Origin: Diplocarpon mali
Taxonomy: Eukaryota > Ascomycota > Leotiomycetes > Helotiales > Drepanopezizaceae
Length of the DNA stretch: 21,730 nt
NCBI GenBank assembly: GCA_024741835.1
Contig: JAENRP010000251.1
Span: 44,174 to 65,903, forward strand
Direction of reading: 5' to 3'
Of the stretch, positions 9,915 through 18,010 are shown piece after piece (the stretch's first letter is position 1; each line of letters begins with the position of its first letter). The position numbers were made by a program, and so were the translations under genes. The notes beneath the pieces are model-generated. The model was not told where the DNA came from, ran no database searches, and worked only from the letters and a program-made list of their open reading frames with translations.

Positions 9915-12430
9915 CTTGTATCCTCCCTCGGGGTATCGCACTCCGTGTGATCATGTAGGTCTCGTCTTTCTCGGTTTGCTAGCATGCCAATTAGCGACTG
10001 CAGATAGTAAAAATACATAAAGAGATGGGATAGGGTTGCGCGAAGGCAGATCTCGGCAGGTCGAGAATCGCACACAAGCCAAGCCCAAGTGAACGCGCAG
10101 CCTCGATGAAGCTTACTCAAGCTTGCGCGAGCTTCGGTCGCATATGGCACGGCGTTCTTCAAGCTGTCGGAAGACCTACGATCTCGACTTGAGCTTGTGG
10201 CCAGCTTCCACGGATGTCGCGTGGGCTGCAGCTGGAGCGCTGTATAGTAACCGGTGCATCTGCGCCAATGCTCGTCCCAATCCCAGTGGCCGAGTATTCA
10301 CCTTTTCTCTCGTCCCCTAATATTTTCTCGATCTTGCCGTAGCTGAGTGCTGTAGCGTTTTTGGTGCAGGGAGCAATGCGCGCGCTAGATTATTATGTTC
10401 GGATTGCTGGTCGACGCGGTGCGGTGATAAATTATGGAGCCAACACTTGGTCTGTCGAGCCGATCTGGGACGGAGAGCGATTTACCAGGTACCTGAAGGT
10501 AGGTTCTGATAGGGCGGTGAGCGTCGCCGGAACCTCAGGGAAACCTCAGGCCGAGAAGGGTGGATGAAGTATTCGGGGAAAATTTTGAAAGCTGCTGAGA
10601 TGAGTTTATCTGGTGCTGGTGCTGGCACACGTGTTTGTTGACTTTTCTGTTTTCCGTCTCAGTCGCATCCGCTTGCGATGCAAAGTGCTTACGACGCTCG
10701 GGGTCTGGCTGCGGCTGGATGGGCTTTGCCCTTTTCTCTGGTTGCCTCTCCGCCGCTGGGGAATCAGAAAGCTTTTATCTCCAGAAATGGTGGAGAGATG
10801 CCGATCCGCACATTGATTGGCCAGATGTTGCCTGGTTGCAGGGTATCTCATTGGCCGCTGTGGAATGGAAAGAGTCACGCTTCCGGACACTTCAGCCTCG
10901 TCGACTTCGCATGCCGTTTGCATTCTCCATACATAGATTATGACTGCTCTAGGCATTCGACTGCCTTTGCGACTTCCAACAGTACCTCCGTAAATGGAAG
11001 TGTTCACCTCTTCAACTATCACAGGACATGCTTCAGGTCCGGGGTAAATAACTCCGAACGTCTTTCCGACCGAGATTTGTCTGTTGGGGGGTTTTTTTTC
11101 GCAAGCAGACGAACTCCTCAATCCTGTCTCATGGTGCAACAGAAAACTCGCGTCCTTCTCTACTGAACTACCGACTTGGACTCGAGTGGAGCCAGGCATG
11201 GTTTCGCTTGGTCGTGGAACCAGCTTGGGTTTCGAATGAGTGTTCGACTTTCATGGACCGTAGGGAATAATAATAAGCTGTCAGGTCCAAGCACAGTAGC
11301 TTACAACAACCTGCGGCTTGAGTCTCCATATTGACGGGGAAATAAAGTGCGTTCCACTTGAGAGGTCTCCTCTTAATCACTCTAGTATTACGCGGTGTTT
11401 GCTTTGCTAGGGTTAGATCGGATACCCCAGACATTCTCTCTACGTACCTGCGTACCTGTGCACTACTGTTTACATGTACACAGCGGGACTAGCCGAAGCG
11501 AGCCGCATGAGAGAGGTATACCCAGTTGCCTACCTAGGGTACTTGACGGTGGAACCTTTTATTAACCCTAAATCTATCCTCGCACCTCTCTGCAACGATG
11601 CATAGACATTAGTTGTCCAATCTACCTTTGAATCATCACAACAGTAACAACACCTGCGCTACACATTCGTAGTGACAAGGCAGGAGACGTCGAGTGTCTA
11701 GGCAACGAGTCTACGGATTCGGTTGTGATTGAAATGTTCCGTTAGGTACACCCAAATCAGGCCTGATGTGGGAAGCAACCCTATGTAAATCTGGACGTCA
11801 GATACGCCTCTGATTTTGAACTTTTACAAATCCATAATCAGAACTTCACACGCCAAAAAGCTCCCCGGAGCCTCGAAACCAATTACTTCAGCAGTTTTTC
11901 ATTCTGCCTCGGGCGTCAAAGCCCGAGTTACGAAGCCAGGCGCGCGTTTGGTCACATGTTGTGGTCATGCATAGAGCTCTACATACGTTGAGCATTTGAA
12001 AACTGTTTCAGGAGTACTGGAATTGCACTGGAACAGCGATGTTGGGGTTACGTTGCGGCGACGGACGCGATGTTGAGGGGACCATAGATGGAAGATAGGT
12101 AGGTACCTATCGATAGCTTATAAGTGGCCAGTCGCGACAGAGACGCTAATCAAGGTGAGCTTTAAATTACGGTAGAGATGGCTCTTTCTCCTTAAGACAG
12201 GAATCTTCCTCTGTTATGAAGTAAAGGATCGCTTCACGATAAAAACATCCTACGATTTGACTTGATAAGCACAGCACTCTCATTATTTTGTCAGACACTG
12301 CGCGCAGTAACAGACAGCAGAATACTAGCTTGTGATCCCGTAGTACTCGTGACTTTTTTCTGTGTATGCACTGAGCGCGTCAGCGTATCAATACTCTCCT
12401 GGACCGATAACTCTAATTGCTTGCGATGAT
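9915..12430. other. Gene-poor region between FCP1 and the repeat block
   Basis: The left part must contain the FCP1 promoter. The longest open frames are 197 codons on - (10606-11199) and 162 codons on + (10678-11166). They overlap on opposite strands, match no family I recognise, and have no clear splice partners or strong start context, so I do not call either. The sequence turns more AT-rich and less codon-like from about 11.4 kb. No tRNA or rRNA could be folded by eye. A G6T8 homopolymer pair sits near 11086-11099. I see nothing else identifiable. Confidence 0.5.
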
Positions 12431-12810
12431 CTTTTGAAAATAACTCTTTTTGGGGGGGGATTTCTTAGTAGTTCTCTTCAATATTGCCCCTTCTCTTAGC
12501 CTTGTTGTCGTAGCTAGGCGCTATGCTGCCTGAATAATACGACTAATAATTTGAAGTACAAAATAGGATATTAAATTACCTCGCTCTTCCTTGATTTACA
12601 AACGATTGAGAATCTTATATAGCGGTTGTAATGTTACTTAAACTAAAAAATGGAAGGAGAAGTATACTTTATTTTCACTTTTGTCAATTTCGAATTGATA
12701 TGAAAACTTCATATAAAATACTTGCAAGATCACGATACTATGGTATTATATAGGCTGCTTGCTATTTACTTTAATAGGTCAACCTACTCCTGTTCTGTTT
12801 TTGATTCTGA

Positions 12811-13445
12811 GTACGGTGGATGATCAAACCAGGGGGAAAAAAATAGGATTTCTACCCATTTAGGATAACATGCGAAACATGTGAAAGTATGTTAAATGCT
12901 TTAAAAAAGTAATAGACCAATATAAATCTCGATTAACAATCGATAGAGGTAGGTTATTATTTAGTTTTGATTCCTTTTCATATGATATATTAGTTCTAAG
13001 CTATATAGTATAGGCGAGAAACGATATAGTCGAATTAGATTTAAGGAGAAAACTAGTATGTAAGACTCCTTGCAATTCACTATTCAGCCTACTATACTTC
13101 TGGTTCCCGATTCCTTAAGTAATAGTCTAACCTATACATTGGTTGATAGTAATTCCTTATCGGTTTTGGGCAAGTATATTTTCGAAAGGTGCTTTAATTA
13201 ATGGAGTCGCCTTAGGTTCTCTATTCTAAGATAGATACTTTACGCTAATAGCGGCTATCTATTCAACTATACTAAGCGTCTTACTAGTAGGCGGCGGCTC
13301 TCGATTACAACCCTTCTTATCAACTTTATAACTTTCTTAAAATGTATCCTTTTTCTCTCTCCTTCTCCTTTGGTACTATAGCTTGCCATTATCTCCTTTA
13401 TATCCTTCGTTAAGCCTTTTCTCTAATTTAAGGTGTATTTTCAAA
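12811..13445. repeat. Diverged ~0.6 kb repeat, copy A
   Basis: Copy A begins with AGTACGGTGGATGATCAA and ends in a CT-rich stretch followed by CCTTCGTTAAGCC near 13405-13440. Copy B at 14033-14625 follows the same order of blocks: AGTACGGT start, TATATTAGTTCTAA, ACTCCTT, CTAGCC/CAGCCTACTATA, GATTCCTTAA/TTTCCTTAATTA, AGTCTAAC, GGTGCYTT, TTCTAAGA, TAGCNNCTA, then the CT-rich end. Differences are mostly transitions, as expected when both copies were RIP-mutated. Because both copies begin at the same inverted-repeat-like motif, a DNA transposon relic is likely, but the opposite ends are not clear. Confidence 0.65.
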
Positions 13446-13702
13446 CATTTCTAGAGTACGCAAGTAGAGGTCGGAAGTAGAGGGTATTTATTAAAGAGGT
13501 ATTATGAGAATTTCTTTATTCCAAAGCTTTCGAAAAGTGCTGGCTTTATTCGGCTAAGGGTTTGGTTATTTAGAAGTCGAAAGGACTCAATCTCGGCTCT
13601 GCAGACTCTTTAAGAGTTGCAGGTTCGTAGGAGATACCGCGTATAGGTGTTGAGTCGTCGTCTCCCAGAGGTGGGTTACATTCTCTTGATGTTTTTTTTT
13701 CG

Positions 13703-13828
13703 AGGACAGTGGATCAGGCCAGTTCTAGCCATTTGACATATGAGCTTTTAGTAATAATACTTTATATTACCATTCTAGAGTATATATAGGAGTAGGGTAC
13801 AGCTTATGGAGGTTTTGATCCACTAAGC
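13703..13828. mobile_element. Short inverted-repeat (MITE-like) element
   Basis: GACAGTGGATCAGGCC at the left end (13703-) is matched in inverted orientation by TTTTGATCCACTAAGC at the right end, with CGAG also present outside both ends. The 9-base core AGTGGATCA is a perfect inverted repeat around about 100 bases. The same core (GGTGGATGATCA, GGTAGATCA) begins repeat copies A and B, so this may be an internally deleted member of that family. The interior is AT-rich and non-coding. Inverted-repeat length is modest, so chance is not fully excluded. Confidence 0.4.
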
Positions 13829-14032
13829 TCGAAAGTGAATAAATTGTGTATAGTATTCAAAGATTACACGAAATAGATTGCTATTGTAATATAGTTTTAA
13901 GTATGGATTTCAAGTTTTAGAAAGTAAGATAATATACAAAGTATACGACTATAAGAATGGGGGCTAGGACCACGTAAGCGTCTAGCTACTCTGTGTTTGA
14001 CAAGATTCTCTCTCCCTTTTTTTTATATCCTA

Positions 14033-14625
14033 GTACGGTAGATCAAGAAAAGGGCGAAAATCCACTGAAAGACAGAGCTTCTAGCCGTCGAGAGAAGTAA
14101 TTGAACGCCTTAAAACTCTAAAAACATAAAAGTGTAAGGGCTCTTTCCTTTCTAATAGACTATATTAGTTCTAAACTATTTAATGTACGTAAGGGCCGCC
14201 ATATTCGGATTTATTTATTGGCGAAATTAGCTTAAAAACTCCTTATATCTTTAACATCTAGCCTACTATATTTATAATTCCTATTTCCTTAATTAAAAGT
14301 CTAACTTGCACCTTAATTGATAGTTGTTCCCTTTAGGTCTGAGGCAAGTGTATTCTTAAAAGGTGCCTTATTGAATAGAATTGTTTTAAGTTCGATATTC
14401 TAAGACAAGCCCTTCCTTCATATTAATAGTAGCTACTTATTCAATTATATCGAGTGTTTTACCTATTAACGGTGGCTCTTTATTGGAATTATATTTACCG
14501 ACATTATATAAAAAAAATCCTTATCCTTATCCTTTTCTTTATCTTTTTTATATATTGTAACTTTCCTTTTTCCCTTGTATGTTCTTTAGTGAGCCTCTTC
14601 TTTAATTATAATTATATATATTAAA
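14033..14625. repeat. Diverged ~0.6 kb repeat, copy B
   Basis: This is the homologue of copy A (12811-13445), in the same orientation about 1.2 kb to the right, beginning with AGTACGGTAGATCAAG. It is more AT-rich than copy A (for example TTTATAATTCCTATTTCC where A has CTTCTGGTTCCCGATTCC), so it looks more heavily mutated. Its right side runs into the copia LTR start at 14641, so the element may have been interrupted by that insertion. Confidence 0.65.
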
Positions 14626-14640
14626 TAACTATAAAGTATG

Positions 14641-15000
14641 TGTTGCAGGTATGCCTGTCATATGTTTGTCACATGATCTGTCACATGACATATCATACAT
14701 ATGATATATCATATGACTTGCCACATGACTTAGCGCCTTCACTAAGAAGGCCGCTTACCTTAAATAGCTCCTAATTAAAGAGCTCTTATGAATCAAGATA
14801 CCTAACATTGTCATTTGCACCTCATACTTCTTTATACCCTCTTTTAGTTTACTATCAAGTTCACTATCAGAGAACCTCCTTACTATAGGTTATAAGCCCC
14901 GCATGCTTATAAATAGCATTCGATAAATTCTATCAATTAGAGTCTCCTTTACAAACGAAAAGGCTGATTGATATTTTTGAGTTTTACTTAACTAACGACG
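14641..15000 (+). mobile_element. 5' LTR of Ty1/copia element 1 (right end uncertain)
   Basis: TGTTGCAGGTATGCC at 14641 marks an abrupt change in composition and has the TG start of an LTR. It lies about 0.6 kb upstream of a recognisable + strand copia gag. It opens with clustered CATATG/CACATG motifs. The right end, somewhere near 14990-15040, could not be set: no primer-binding site was recognised with confidence, and the partner 3' LTR is not in the window, so the two LTR ends cannot be compared. Confidence 0.45.
14656..14732. repeat. Cluster of CAYATG palindromes in the LTR
   Basis: Within 77 bases there are several near-repeats of TGTCACATGA / TGTCATATG and their palindromic variants (GTCATATG, TCACATGATC, TCACATGACA, CATACATATGATATATCATATGA, CCACATGACT; these are separate short blocks). 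They keep CpA and TpG dinucleotides that are almost absent from the neighbouring RIP-mutated DNA. CACATG-type sites resemble E-box motifs bound by bHLH factors. Whether they act as LTR promoter elements is inference. Confidence 0.55.
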
Positions 15001-15269
15001 CATAATAGCGTTATTTTAATAATAAAACAGTAGCTACTCCCCTTCTAAAGCGCTACGCAATAATCTAAGCTTACGCAAGATTCGTCACTATAGCTAAATC
15101 ATTAGGACTAATAGTTAAGATTACTAGCTTAATTGCTAAAAGTACTCTACTACCTGAATTACCTAATCTTATAAGGACTAATATATAGTACCCTAAACTC
15201 GAATTCAATAGTTCATCTCCTCCTCCTCCTCCTTCTCTACCTTCTCCTTTCGATAACTCTATATATATA

Positions 15270-16046
15270 TATATATAAATAAGATATCGTCGTTATCTTC
15301 AGCTGCCCTTAGCCTCCCTAAGTCTTAAAAGCTTAAAGGCGCAAAGGACTATAGCTAATAGAAGAATAAGGTTTTAAACCTTGCAAAGTCAAACGCCTTA
15401 ACTATATATCTTTATATAAAAGCTAAAATATATACTCTACCTAAGGTTGACTTATAGGACTGTTCTATTACACTTAAGGAAAGGGACAATTGGATTAAAT
15501 AAGAAGCTAAGGAATCTCAAATAAAGCTTACTATTATACTTAATTATAAACCAGGCCTACTAGCTTATACAAAAGGCGATAAATCTGCCTTAGATATATA
15601 AGAAGCTCTTTAAAAATAGTATAAAGGATCTGGAATAGTGCTTAAATATAATGCTATATAGACCTATATTACTATCAAATATAACGACTTTAACTCACTT
15701 AAAGCTTACGTTATCGCCTTTAGACTTTCAATTACTAAATTGGAAGCTCTCGACTCTGCCCCTCCTTCTTACTAGCACCCTATTATATTTATTACTAGCT
15801 ATTCTAATAGATAGCCTATTTAAGCAGATCGATAACACTCTAACCTTCGCTTAGCTATAGCAGCTGGACGAAAATCAAAGATCATACTCAAAGCTCTTAT
15901 TAAAGATATCACTAATAAAGCTCAAGCCTTATAGAGTTTAAAAATGAATAGAACCATCTTATATAGTAATAAATCGGCTGGCAAGCCGCATTCCTTTAAT
16001 AAGAAGTCAGAAAACAAAAGAGGTTTTAAAGACTCAAAGAAGAGCA
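15270..16046 (+). pseudogene. RIP-mutated Ty1/copia gag, interrupted at 16046
   Basis: One + frame reads through the stretch with stops only where Gln or Trp is expected. Readable pieces in order are KLKGAKDYS**KNKVLN, YKGSGIVLKYNAI*TYITI, KLEALDSAPPSY*HPIIFIT, then PI*ADR*HSNLR and ALIKDITNKAQAL. They match fungal copia gag (UBN2-type; compare Y...GQG..LKYNAIQ, EEWHPVLFITAL, PIWAERQRSNLR). The stops are TAG/TAA derived from CAG, CAA or TGG by CpA-to-TpA change. The frame has no indels over about 240 codons, so decay is by point mutation. It stops being gag-like at 16046, before a zinc knuckle, where a Ty3/gypsy LTR begins. The N-terminal limit is approximate. Non-functional. Confidence 0.8.
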
Positions 16047-16298
16047 TATTACGACTAGCTCTGGAGCGTACAGTGGGGCGAGAATCGAACGCTGACTGTA
16101 TTACCTTAAGAGGTACGCTATGTAATTGAGAAGAAAAGATAAAGAAGAAGAGAGAGTCTTTAGTAGAGCTCCTCTAGAATAAGTATAAGTGCTTTACTAG
16201 CATGCATATGATCTAGCCACCTCGCTACCTTAGCGTGCACCTGACTTCGATACGTAATATAACCGTTTATATAATATGCATATAATGCGGCTATAATA
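16047..16298 (-). mobile_element. 3' LTR of a Ty3/gypsy chromovirus, inserted in copia gag
   Basis: On the reverse strand the LTR starts TATTATAGCCGC (from TGTTATGGCC by RIP) directly after the pol stop and polypurine tract. It ends GTCGTAATA (from GTCGTAACA), giving TGTTA...TAACA-type termini, 252 bp. Its left edge coincides exactly with the loss of gag similarity at 16046. The left flank GAGCA would be the target duplication, but the other LTR is not in the window. The LTR interior keeps many CpA/TpG and CpG sites (for example TAGCGTGCACCTGACTTCG) and is visibly less RIP-mutated than the pol next to it. Confidence 0.7.
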
Positions 16299-16301
16299 CT
16301 A

Positions 16302-16313
16302 CCCCTCCCCTTT
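16302..16313 (-). promoter_or_regulatory. Polypurine tract of the gypsy element
   Basis: On the reverse strand, AAAGGGGAGGGG immediately precedes the TAG stop and the LTR start. This is the expected position and composition of the plus-strand DNA synthesis primer of an LTR retrotransposon. It fixes the orientation of the element as leftward. Confidence 0.75.
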
Positions 16314-16317
16314 GAAA

Positions 16318-16335
16318 AACTGCGCCTGCGCAGTT
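16318..16335. repeat. GC-rich 8 bp palindrome with 2-base loop
   Basis: AACTGCGC and GCGCAGTT are perfectly complementary around CT, forming a potential hairpin just inside the 3' end of the gypsy pol, next to the polypurine tract. It is strikingly GC-rich for this region. It could be chance or a hairpin in the element's 3' transcript; no function is claimed. Confidence 0.7.
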
Positions 16336-17639
16336 ATATCTATAGGCGTATTATCCTTTAAGTCCTTATAATCGTCAACCCTATTATTATATAACCTAAG
16401 CCAGCTTAATAGTGCCCTTAGTGGCCCTTTAGCCTAAGCGTTTTTTAAATGGAAATCTCGAATAGTATATAGCGCTATTATAGCATTAGAGCATAGGTAC
16501 TATTCAAGGTCTTTATTAGCTCCCTTCCACTTAATCTAATATTCGAGCTTCCTAGCTCGAATATAAGATCCAATTATTTCTTTTATCTCCTACTCCTCTT
16601 ATTCTAATAATACTTTAATTAGGGTAGGAGGTTCCTAAGCTTAGCCTAGTAAAGGGTTAGGAATATATTTTCGCAATAAGTGGGAGTGGAATATAGGGTA
16701 GATCGAATAGAGCGAATCAAGCAATTATAGCTTCTAGCTTTCTCTTAGCTTTTCTAGTACTTTTACTAAGCTATACTATTTATTAGAGAGCTTTCGGCTC
16801 AGCCGGTCCAGTTTCCAATTCTTAATACTAATTAGCATATTATCTCTTATAATCTAATTAACTAGCTAGCAGTAGAGATCTGCAAGCTGTTTTATTTTAG
16901 CTTATTATACTTAAAGAGACGACTAAGCGAATTGGACTACTTTTTAAGCTCTAATAACTATATAGAGTGCTATTTTATAATTTACTCTTTCAATTACTAT
17001 CTATAAAGGCTTTAGGTTAATTAAATTCTATAAGGAGCGAGCTTTATAGCTGTTTAGCACTTGGAAAGGGGAAATATACCCTAGGGATTCATAAGGCAAG
17101 GTCAATTAGGCAATATCTATTAAAGGCAAGAGACGACTCTAATTATCTTAATAGTATAAGTAGAATAGCCTAAGGCGTTATTTTAAGTATTAGTTTATAA
17201 TCTTAGTTTAGCTATCGATATTAGGGTTATAGGCTATAATTAGCTTAACCTTTATACTTAGTATTCGATAGAGCTCTTTTTAAAAGGTAAAGACGAATTA
17301 GGCGCTTCTATCTAATAGAATTAAATTAGGTATATCGAAATAGTATATTTAGTAAATTAAAAATAACTTTGCAAAGCCTTTCGCATTAACTGTCTTATAG
17401 TATAGGATCGATACTACCTTCTTTAACAATCGGTCTATTATTACTAGTGCAAAGTCGTAGCCGAGTTTGTTAAGTAGAAGCTCTATAAAATCTATAGTTT
17501 ATTGAGCTTAAGTGAGTCGGCGCAGTAGGTATAGGAAACTTCTAAAGGTCGATGGTCGATATATTAGTAAGAGTTAGGGAAGGAAGGTTACCCCTTTCTT
17601 CCCTATAGCTATATATATATTAATATCCTATTGATTAAG

Positions 17640-18010
17640 CAGTAGGGTTATATTATAATATATCAGAGTGATAGCTATATTACCTATCTTAATACCCCTA
17701 CTTAGACCTTACTCTAATTGACCTATAGTTAGGAAAATAATAACTATCCTTTTATACTAATCCAACTTTTAGGTATCTCTTTAAATTAAAAATAATCAAT
17801 TAATAGCAACCTCTATTAAAATTACTAATCCTACTTATAGGGCGGGACTAGGAGTCAAATTTCCTAAAAGATATTCCTTTATAAAACTATATGACTTAAC
17901 TCGCGGTCTAGGCCTAGGAGTCGATTTAAAAACTTTCCTTTATAAGACTATATGACCTAACTCGCAGGGCGGGCCTAGGAGTCGTCCTTAAGCCTACTAA
18001 GCCCCTACTA
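17640..18010 (-). mobile_element. Probable 3' LTR of Ty1/copia element 2 (limits uncertain)
   Basis: On the reverse strand this directly follows the end of the copia RNase H domain and a purine-rich AGATAGTAGGGGC, a plausible polypurine tract. It contains a two-and-a-half-copy minisatellite with TATAAAG boxes, as expected of a U3 promoter region. It then runs as non-coding AT-rich DNA until gypsy integrase sequence resumes near 17.6 kb. LTR ends cannot be set, because the matching 5' LTR is not visible in the window. Confidence 0.45.
17843..17990. repeat. 61-66 bp minisatellite downstream of copia-2 pol
   Basis: CTAGGAGTC recurs at 17848, 17914 and 17975. Each of the first two is followed by TTCCTTTATAARACTATATGACYTAACTCGC, written here as one consensus in separate blocks: TTCCTTTATAA, ACTATATGAC, TAACTCGC. 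There are thus two full units and the start of a third. The core (ACTCGC, then RGTCTAGG, then CTAGGAGTCG) is the same as the core of the coding array at 21.1-21.6 kb. Confidence 0.8.

Larger units (their letters stand above)
12431..14640. other. AT-rich, RIP-like relic DNA left of the first copia LTR
   Basis: From about 12.43 kb the sequence switches to AT-rich DNA dominated by TpA, with no open frame of useful length on either strand. The identifiable content is one pair of diverged direct repeats and one short inverted-repeat element, annotated separately. Aligned reverse-strand translations of the two repeat copies share short runs such as REPPPTSKTL versus KEPPLIGKTL interrupted by stops. 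This hints at a former coding sequence that I cannot identify. Confidence 0.65.
16299..17620 (-). pseudogene. RIP-mutated Ty3/gypsy pol: integrase plus chromodomain
   Basis: The reverse strand translates, with stops mostly at former Gln/Trp codons, into the C-terminal part of a chromovirus polyprotein. From right to left: the integrase core begins near 17.5 kb (TIDFIELL, then GYDFALVIIDRL with the first catalytic Asp, and PNLILLDRSA with the second). The region of the third catalytic residue (AYNPNIDS*T, compare FHPQTDGQTE) is mutated. The C-terminal integrase motif SIYPIFHSHLLRKYIP follows near 16.7 kb. The chromodomain (RKLEY*IKWKGANKDLE*Y, then FHLKNA*AKGPL) spans about 16.44-16.61 kb. No reverse transcriptase or gag is found to the right, where copia-type sequence takes over, so the element is truncated at about 17.6 kb. 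The integrase chromodomain in this family targets insertion to heterochromatin. Confidence 0.82.

Noticed and set aside
10606..11199. 197-codon open frame on - (and a 162-codon frame on + at 10678-11166)
   Set aside because: The frames overlap on opposite strands, match no family I know, and contain no domain-like pattern. Chance frames of this size are expected in this composition, so neither is called as a gene.
11550..11570. Telomere-like AACCCTAAA
   Set aside because: It is a single occurrence with no tandem array, so it gives no evidence for a chromosome end or interstitial telomere.
13560..13660. tRNA-like B-box GGTTCGTAGGA with nearby GACTCTTTAAGAGT hairpin
   Set aside because: The B-box departs from GGTTCGANTCC at key positions, and no acceptor or D stem could be paired, so a tRNA or SINE call is not supported.
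15651..15854. 67-codon + frame in the copia-1 gag region
   Set aside because: It is out of frame with the recognisable gag reading. It is open only because RIP stops fall in the gag frame.
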